Positions 19,248 through 26,641 of a DNA stretch of 26,641 nt are shown one piece after another (positions within the stretch are counted from its first letter, which is position 1; each line of letters begins with the position of its first letter). Under the pieces are notes generated by a model. It was not told where the DNA came from and did not search any database. It saw nothing but the letters and a program-made list of their open reading frames with translations. Made by a program: the position numbers and the translations under genes. The DNA lies in the NCBI GenBank assembly GCA_002179805.1, contig NAVB01001297.1, forward strand, positions 1 through 26,641, in the 5' to 3' direction. Origin of the DNA: Acanthamoeba lenticulata (Eukaryota; Discosea; Longamoebia; Acanthamoebidae).

Positions 19248-20052
19248 ATGGAGTCTTCGCCTTCTGACCCAACTGCTACCCTTGCCAGTAGCGATTCAGA
19301 ATCTGAAAACACGACCGGGTCTCTACGATTGCACAAAGAGGATCACCAATTCGCAGAGGACAAGGGTGAGAAAGCGCCCCTTCTAGAAGAGGAAGTGGAC
19401 GAGCACCTTCCATCGGATCGAAACGCTGCAGAATTCACAACTCATCCAACACGCGAATCACTGAGCGCCGCATCAACACACCCCCTGGACGTCGCTGCAC
19501 CACAAAACAAGATCGAACATCAGATGGAGGGGGAAGGTGGCGTAGTGGTGTCTTCTCCGCGGCCTGCATCGCCGCCTCTCGACGTGTTGCCTGGGTTCAG
19601 GCGGATGGAAAGTCGTGAGTTGGCTTCTAGCGACATTGTCCTGGACGAGGACGACTCCTCGCCGTCAACACTCTCATCGTTGGCAAACTTGCAGGACAAG
19701 CGAAAGCATCGACACACAGTGGCGCACTCAGGTCTCCCCCTACCTTTTTCCCTCCTTCTTTTTCTTCTGTGTTCTGGCAACTCACGCAAAGAGCAATGGC
19801 GCAGGGCTGACTAAGGCCCATGGGCAGGAGGAGCCTCGCGAGGACCACGACCTGCCGCAACAGCGCCAGCGCTCTTACTCCCTGTCCGACCCGGTACAAT
19901 TTTTATGTTTATTTTTTGTTTATTTTTTGTTTGTTTTGTTTGTTTTGTTCTTTGTTTGCGGGCAAGGCCTGCAGAAGAGCCTTGAGGGTTTTGTTCTCGC
20001 CCTCTCGGCTCCGAGCACCACCACTTTCGAGAACAGCACGATTCGTACTTGA
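19248..20052 (+). CDS. Acidic, low-complexity protein of unknown function
   Basis: Three exons (19248-19731, 19805-19893, 19975-20052) give 216 residues with phase preserved at both junctions and a TGA stop at 20050-20052. I recognise no domain. The N-terminal ~160 residues are rich in Ser, Glu, Asp, Thr and Pro (for example SSDSESENTT, LLEEEVDEHL, VLDEDDSSPSTLSS) and look disordered. A basic patch (DKRKHRHT) and a Gln/Arg segment followed by a Ser-rich site (RQRSYSLSDP) come next, then a short C-terminal tail. RQRSYSLSDP resembles a basophilic kinase or 14-3-3 site; this is inference. ATG 19248 is preceded by C at -3. The last exon could alternatively splice on at 20045 (gtactt) toward the downstream diacylglycerol kinase, making this an extended 5' part of that gene. 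Confidence 0.55.
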
Positions 20053-20505
20053 TCTGCTTCTTCTCGTAGGATTGGTGTAGCTTATATCTCCGTGATAGTC
20101 TGTCGGCAAAAGCAATTTTTTAGATGTTTGCATGTGAAATATTGCGCAAAGCCCACTGGTTACTGGGTTGCTTCCAGACTCTCCGTTTTATCGCCGTTGC
20201 GTGGCGGCATTTGTCTCTCTATCTTCCGCAAACAGCCGCGAAGAGAGAGCAGACGGCACTTTATGCACACACTACACCACTCTTTCGTAATTGAACAGCA
20301 CGCACGACGCAAACACACAAACTAGGCCCTCCTTCCTTCACCCATACCATACCATACCATACCATACCTGCCGTAGAGTAGGAGCAGAGTGAACGTACGC
20401 GATAAGGAGATTTAAATATTTTACATCTTTCTTCCGCGACTCCGAGAGCTCTCTCCACACCAAAACCTCTCCAGCCACTTTGACGCCCACACACACGCAG
20501 CCACC
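20053..20505. other. Intergenic region upstream of diacylglycerol kinase
   Basis: A 453-bp stretch between the stop of the acidic-protein gene and ATG 20506. It carries a pentanucleotide tandem repeat (20343-20368) and a moderately AT-rich segment. It probably holds the 3' UTR of one gene and the promoter of the next. No open frame with domain similarity is seen, though an intron joining the two genes is possible. Confidence 0.45.
20343..20368. repeat. (CATAC)n pentanucleotide tandem repeat
   Basis: About five consecutive copies of the pentamer CATAC are visible in the spacer about 140 bp before the diacylglycerol kinase ATG. It is a simple microsatellite; any regulatory role is speculative. 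Confidence 0.9.
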
Positions 20506-23195
20506 ATGGACCCAACACGTCACCGCATCTTCATCTATTTTATATATTTGTTCATCCTCTGCACTGCGCACTCCGTGTGCACCGAGGACGAATTTTGCGC
20601 CCTCTGGGAGCGCATCGAAAATTTGAAGTGGCCCCAGGTGCGCCACCAGAACCAACCACACCCCGCCTCTCCTCCTGTTTTCGTTTGTCATCTCTCGTTC
20701 CTTTCCTTTTATCGAGCTTGTTTGTTGTTGCTTTGTGTTTATTTCCGTACTCCGTCATTGGTTGAACGCGCGCCACCTTGTTAACAACGGACTTGAGGAA
20801 AAGCGTTACACTCGTGCACGAACCAACCACCAATTTCTGCTCTCGTGTTTGCGCGCAGCACAAGAAGAAGGACGGCGTGCACTACTTCTACCCGACCAGC
20901 TTTGCCCGCACGACGTCATGCAACGTGTGCCACAAGCCCCTGCGTGGCCTCGCCAAGCAAGGCCTGGCGTGCACCATCTGCCAGTATGCCGTGCACTACA
21001 GCTGCGAAGACAAGGCCGAGGACTGCTGCCCCCTCACCTACTCGCGGCCCTCGTCCCACGTCGTACGTGCCATTGAGCCCCTCATTCTCTCCCCGCGGCA
21101 GTTTCCTACCCCCCCCCCCCCCCACACAGCACGCTGACGCGCACGTCCACGCACGCGTCTTCGCGAGCGCAGAAGAGGAAGGAGATGGCGCACGCGTGGA
21201 TTGAGGGCAACGTAGAGGCCGGCACGGACTGCCGCTCGTGCAAGAAGGAGATCCTCTCGCTCGATCCCATGGCCGCCTCCCGCTGCTTCTGGTGCGGCGG
21301 TGCCGCCCACAACGGCTGCAAGGACAACATCCCCATCGTATGCGGAGCCTCCCCCTCCCCTCCTGGTGGTATGCAGTCGCGGAGTGTTGTGCGCGTGCAG
21401 CTGACGGGTATGTGTGTGTGTGTGTGTGCGTCGTGTGATGGCGCGACAGTGCGACATGGGGCCGCACAGGGACTTCAAGCTGCCGCCCTACGCGCTGTTC
21501 AAGCACGTCCTGCCCAACGGGGAGGAGAAGTGGCAGATCGAGCCGTCGCTCCTGCCCGACGGCTGCGTGCCCTACCTCGTCTTTGTCAACAAGAAGGCCG
21601 GCGGCCAGCAGGGCAAGGCCGTCTTCAAGAGCATGCTCTCGCTCTTCAACCCGCACCAGGTGTTTGACCTGAGCCAGGGCGGGCCCATGCCGGGGCTCCG
21701 CATGTTCTTCCCGCTGGCGCGCCGTGGCCCGGGCTTCCGCATCATGGTCTGCGGCGGCGACGGCACCGTCAACTGGGTGTGCCAGACGCTCGCCCGCGTC
21801 AAGTTCCCTCGCCCGGAATTCGCTCCGCCCGTATGCCGCCCCCTCTCTCTCAGGGAGCCCATCGCCGCTTTTTTCGTTCTTTATCGTTGACACGCAGTTC
21901 TCTGGCACCAGATCGCGCTGCTTCCGCTGGGCACGGGCAACGACCTGAGCGGCTACCTGGGCTGGGGCGTGGGCTACACCGGCGGTGATCTCAACGAATA
22001 CCTCTTCCAGCTCCACAACACCGAGGTACGTGCGCCACTCGCGACCCTTCTCCACCTGTTCACAAAAAGGAAGACCTGTCCTGATCGATGGCCGCGCCTT
22101 GTAGATCGTGAAGCTCGACCGATGGAAGTCGACAATCGCCAACTTTGGGGATCCGGACAAGCGCGAGGACTCGGGCGCCGGTCTGCGGCCGGTCGAGGTC
22201 CCGACGCCCCCCAAGAACGTGCGACGGCTCACCGCATGCCCTTCGTCGACTTCGCTTGTGGAGTGCCCGACGCCGGTCGCTACCATCTCCAACATCATGT
22301 CCTCTTTGTGGCCCTCGTCCGGTTCCCTGGAGGGCTCGCCCGCCGGCGACAAGCGGCGAGACCTCGTCCAGGACGACAGCGACCACCGCGACGATCTCAC
22401 GGGTACAGAACTCCCACCGTCGCTTTCGCTCTTTTCCTCTCCCTCAAGAAAACGAAAAGAAAATGAAAGAAAAACTAACGGTTGTTGTTCGTAGTAGAAG
22501 AAGGCACGGAGATGACCGAGGGGGAGACTGACGATGAGGAGGAGCGGGACGCGCGTACGGTGCACTACGACGATGACGGCTTCGAGCTGGAGGACGAGGA
22601 GGACTTGGTGAGCGGGGTGGAGATCAAGAGCTTCCACCACTCGTTCTCGATCGGGGTGGACGCCAAGATCACGTGGAACTTCCACCTGGCGCGCGAGGCC
22701 AACCCGGAGAACTTCACGTCGCGAGGGATGAACAAGTTCAAGTACTTCACGCAGGGCGTGTCATCCATCATCGACGGCGGGTGCAAGGGCCTCGCCCAGG
22801 CCATCGAGTTCATCGAGGTCGACGGGCGGTTGATCTGGGGTGAGGACCTGCCGCAGGCCATCGAGTCGCTCATCTTTGGCAACATCCCGGCCTACGCCGA
22901 CGGCACGGACCTGTGGGCCAAGCCCACCGGCGATTACAAGGCCCAGAAGGTCGACGACAAGGTGCTCGAGGTCATCGCCCACAAGGGCTCCATCCACCTG
23001 GTGCAGATCAAGGCCGGCGTCTCCCGCGCCTTCCAGCTGGGCCAGGGCCGCCGCATCAAGCTCCAGACCCGCGATGTCCTCCCCATGCAGCTCGACGGCG
23101 AGCCGTGGCTTCAGGGTCCCGCGCTGATCCAGATCGAGCACCGAAACCAGGTGTCCATGATCGTGCCCAAGAACCGCAAGAACCGAAGCGCCTGA
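20506..23195 (+). CDS. Diacylglycerol kinase with N-terminal hydrophobic segment and two C1 domains
   Basis: Seven exons (20506-20637, 20859-21062, 21173-21337, 21450-21830, 21912-22025, 22105-22402, 22495-23195) give 664 residues. It phosphorylates diacylglycerol to phosphatidic acid, ending DAG signalling. Residues ~8-24 (IFIYFIYLFILCTAHSVC) are hydrophobic and act as a signal peptide or membrane anchor, as in DGK-epsilon. The first C1 is at ~45-108 (TSFARTTSCNVCHKPLRG, CxxC and HxxC ligands), the second at ~118-165 (HAWIEGNVEAG, CRSC, CFWC). The catalytic domain is at ~185-330, with YLVFVNKKAGGQQG, the ATP-binding CGGDGTVNW and LPLGTGNDLSGYLGWG. An inserted segment (~350-455) rich in Ser/Pro and then Asp/Glu separates it from the accessory domain (~460-650: FSIGVDAKITWNFHLAR, KFKYFTQG, AHKGSIHLVQIKAGV). 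No EF-hands are seen. ATG 20506 is the only in-frame start before the hydrophobic segment. Confidence 0.93.
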
Positions 23196-23671
23196 GTGCA
23201 CCTCCACACACGCGCTTGGTGGTGGCGCTTTTTGTAGTGAATCGTAGACCCAACGACAACAATATTAACGCACTCACTCACCAGTAGTCCCTGTATGTGG
23301 GCAACTTTTCTTGGGGCCAGACGAAGCTTCTTGTGTTGTTGTAAGGCCCTCAACAGACACGCTCCTTCTTTATCTGATAACTGCGCAAGAGTGCAGGCGA
23401 GGAGGAGCTCTTTCACTCTTTCTCGAGTTCACTGTGCTGGCCGAGGATCAACAGCACACTGCGACCAAACCCAACAAAGGAGGAGAGACAGGAGAGCAGC
23501 AAGTTGGGGGGTGATGAAAGCTTTATACAGCCGATCGTGCCGAGGATGAGGTGTGATGAGAAGCAAGAAAAAATGACAGAGAAAGAGAAGGCCCGCCCTG
23601 AGGCAGCGCAGTCCGCGCGGGGAGGGAGCCCACGCGTGCAGAGCCGCTCACTGCTGTGCTGCAGGCTACCC
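23196..23671. other. Convergent spacer, diacylglycerol kinase / PSMA7
   Basis: A 476-bp spacer between two convergent stop codons (TGA at 23193-23195 plus; TAA at 23674-23672 minus). It must carry both 3' UTRs and is long for this window. Open frames within it have no recognisable domains, and I see no repeats, tRNA-like folds or splice signals tied to protein blocks. Confidence 0.5.
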
Positions 23672-25027
<1,356 letters not shown>

Positions 25028-26641
25028 ATGCTGCTCCGGCGCGCGGCAAGCTCTTGGCCTCGAGCTGCTCGAGCAAACTTCTCCACCAGGCCGTCTTCTT
25101 TTGGCCTGGGTTGGAGCAGATGCTTGTCTACCGGAACACCTGCCGGTCGATTACCAGCCTACGATGTGATTGTCGTTGGCGGAGGACACGCGGGCTGTGA
25201 GGCCTGTGCTGCATCGGCCAGGGTGGGCGCTAGCACGCTCCTCCTCACTCACAAAATAGACAGCATCGGCGTCATGTCTTGCAACCCGTCGATTGGCGGT
25301 ATCGGCAAAGGTCAGCTCGTGCGCGAGATCGACGCCCTCGACGGACTCATGGGTAAGGTCATCGATCAAGCCGGTATCCAGTTCCGCATCCTCAACCGGT
25401 CTCGGGGGCCCGCCGTTCACGTGAGTCTGCTATTTGTTGCATTTATTTGTTTATTTGTTTATTTATTTTTGTTGTAAGGGGCGCTGACGGTCGCGCGTAC
25501 ACAGGGCCCGCGCGCGCAGGCCGATCGAGAGTTGTACCGACAGGCCATGCGCGAGACACTCGAGTTGACGCCCAACCTCCACATCACCGAGGCCTCCGTG
25601 GAGGACCTGCTCCTCTCGCCCGACGGCACCGCCGTGGAGGGCGTGCTGCTGTCCTCGGGCGAGCAAGTGCGCGCGCGCAAGGTGGTCATCACGACGGGCA
25701 CCTTCCTGGGCGGCCTCATCCACCTGGGTGCGCTGCAGCTCTGCCAGGCCTACATGCGGGATCTGCGCTAACCTCATGTGACGGGTGACGTCACGACGCG
25801 GATGGCGGCGTCTGTGCATGCAGGCCGGAAGCAGTTTGCTGCGGGCCGCTTCGGCGATGCGGCGGCGGTGGGGCTCGCGCAGACCCTCCGCAAGGCTGGC
25901 TTCCCGGTGGCGCGGCTCAAAACGGGCACGCCGCCGCGCCTGCTGGGCACCACCATCGACTACTCGCAGCTCGAGGTGCAGGAGGGCGACAACCCGCCCG
26001 TGCCCTTCTCCTTCCTGCACGACACCGTGCCTCTGGCCCACACCCAGCGCGTACCGCCCCCTCCACCCCCTCCCTCCTGGCCTCCTCTCCGTCTCCTTTT
26101 CGGGGCTTGCGCGATTGACCGCGAGGCCCCGCGCGGGGAGCAGGCATGCCACATGACGTACACGACGGCACGCACGCACCAGATCATCCGCGACAACATC
26201 CACCTGTGTCCGACCTTTGAGTCTGGTCCGTGCGCGCCCGCCTGCTGCTCCTCGTCAGTTGTTGGTGGCGGTGATGTTGGGAAGAAGCGTTCTCTTGCTT
26301 ATACGCGCGGGGCTGGGTCGGACAGGCGAGGGCAAGGGTCTGGGTCCGCGCTACTGCCCGTCCATCGAGGTCAAGGTGGAGCGCTTCGCCGACAAGGAGC
26401 GCCACCAGGTCTTCCTCGAACCCGAAGGTGCGCCCTCCGGCCCTCCTTCTTCCCCTCATCACCAGCAAGGGATTCCAACTCTTGCCTTTTGACTCACGCG
26501 TCACGTGCTTTGGGGTGTGGCCAACCTCCCCCCCCCCAATCCAATAATTGCAGGGCTCACCACGGACGTGGTGTATCCCAACGGCATCTCCATCTCGCTC
26601 CCCGAGGAGATCCAGCTCGAGGTCCCCCTCCCCATCTTCCG
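25028..26641 (+). CDS. MTO1: MTO1/MnmG (GidA) tRNA uridine-34 modification enzyme, 3' partial
   Basis: FAD-dependent subunit that, with the MnmE/GTPBP3 GTPase, installs (tau/carboxy)methylaminomethyl groups on U34 of mitochondrial tRNAs. Exons in the window are 25028-25420, 25505-25727, 25824-26050, 26144-26225, 26326-26427 and 26554 onward (cut by the edge). The first ~45 residues are Arg/Ser/Ala-rich without acidic residues ([20 protein letters not shown]), a strong mitochondrial presequence. Then come the FAD dinucleotide motif [13 protein letters not shown], the GidA signature [60 protein letters not shown], the second signature [17 protein letters not shown], and HQVFLEPEG. Exon joins keep phase. 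The C-terminal tRNA-binding part lies off the right edge. Confidence 0.95.

Noticed and set aside
20916..22685. Very long open frame on the minus strand (about 589 codons)
   Set aside because: It lies opposite the diacylglycerol kinase exons and runs through their introns. GC-rich codon bias on one strand leaves the complement open; its translation shows no domain.

Overview
The window looks like a gene-dense, intron-rich, GC-rich nuclear segment from a free-living amoebozoan. The best match to what I know is an Acanthamoeba-type genome. The evidence is eukaryote-only genes (DENN, arrestin, F-box, diacylglycerol kinase, 20S proteasome alpha subunit), very many short introns (mostly about 50-150 nt), (CA)n/(GT)n and poly-C tracts confined to introns and spacers, and tight packing on both strands. 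I infer nine protein genes with 89 coding exons in the window. All exon models below were built by hand from conserved protein blocks plus GT-AG (occasionally GC-AG) junctions that keep reading phase. I saw no tRNA, rRNA, CRISPR or transposon.

Layout, left to right. (1) 89-7123, minus: large DENN-domain Rab exchange factor with a coiled coil, a TPR-like segment and a GRAM/PH-like domain; its 3' end lies off the left edge. (2) 7300-8608, minus: small CAP/SCP-superfamily protein without a signal peptide. (3) 9022-11623, minus: an F-box domain joined to a complete arrestin fold. (4) 12301-15867, plus: a BIR (inhibitor-of-apoptosis type) zinc domain joined to a tyrosine-kinase-like catalytic domain. 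(5) 16036-18849, minus: a long two-domain nucleoside diphosphate kinase of bacterial type with a likely mitochondrial presequence. (6) 19248-20052, plus: an acidic, disordered protein of unknown function. (7) 20506-23195, plus: diacylglycerol kinase with an N-terminal hydrophobic segment and two C1 domains. (8) 23672-24847, minus: proteasome subunit alpha-4 (PSMA7 type). (9) 25028 to beyond the right edge, plus: mitochondrial tRNA-modifying enzyme MTO1/MnmG.

The genes form no operon. Genes 3/4, 5/6 and 8/9 are divergent pairs sharing spacers of 677, 398 and 180 bp. Genes 4/5 and 7/8 are convergent. Common themes are ubiquitin-proteasome function (F-box-arrestin, PSMA7, possibly BIR), membrane and lipid signalling (DENN, diacylglycerol kinase, arrestin) and mitochondrial nucleotide/tRNA metabolism (NDK, MTO1), but this clustering may be chance.

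The most interesting candidates are the two unusual fusions: BIR plus kinase (gene 4) and F-box plus arrestin (gene 3). Either could define a previously undescribed signalling or ubiquitin-adaptor system. Both rest on continuous splice phase read by eye and need transcript support.
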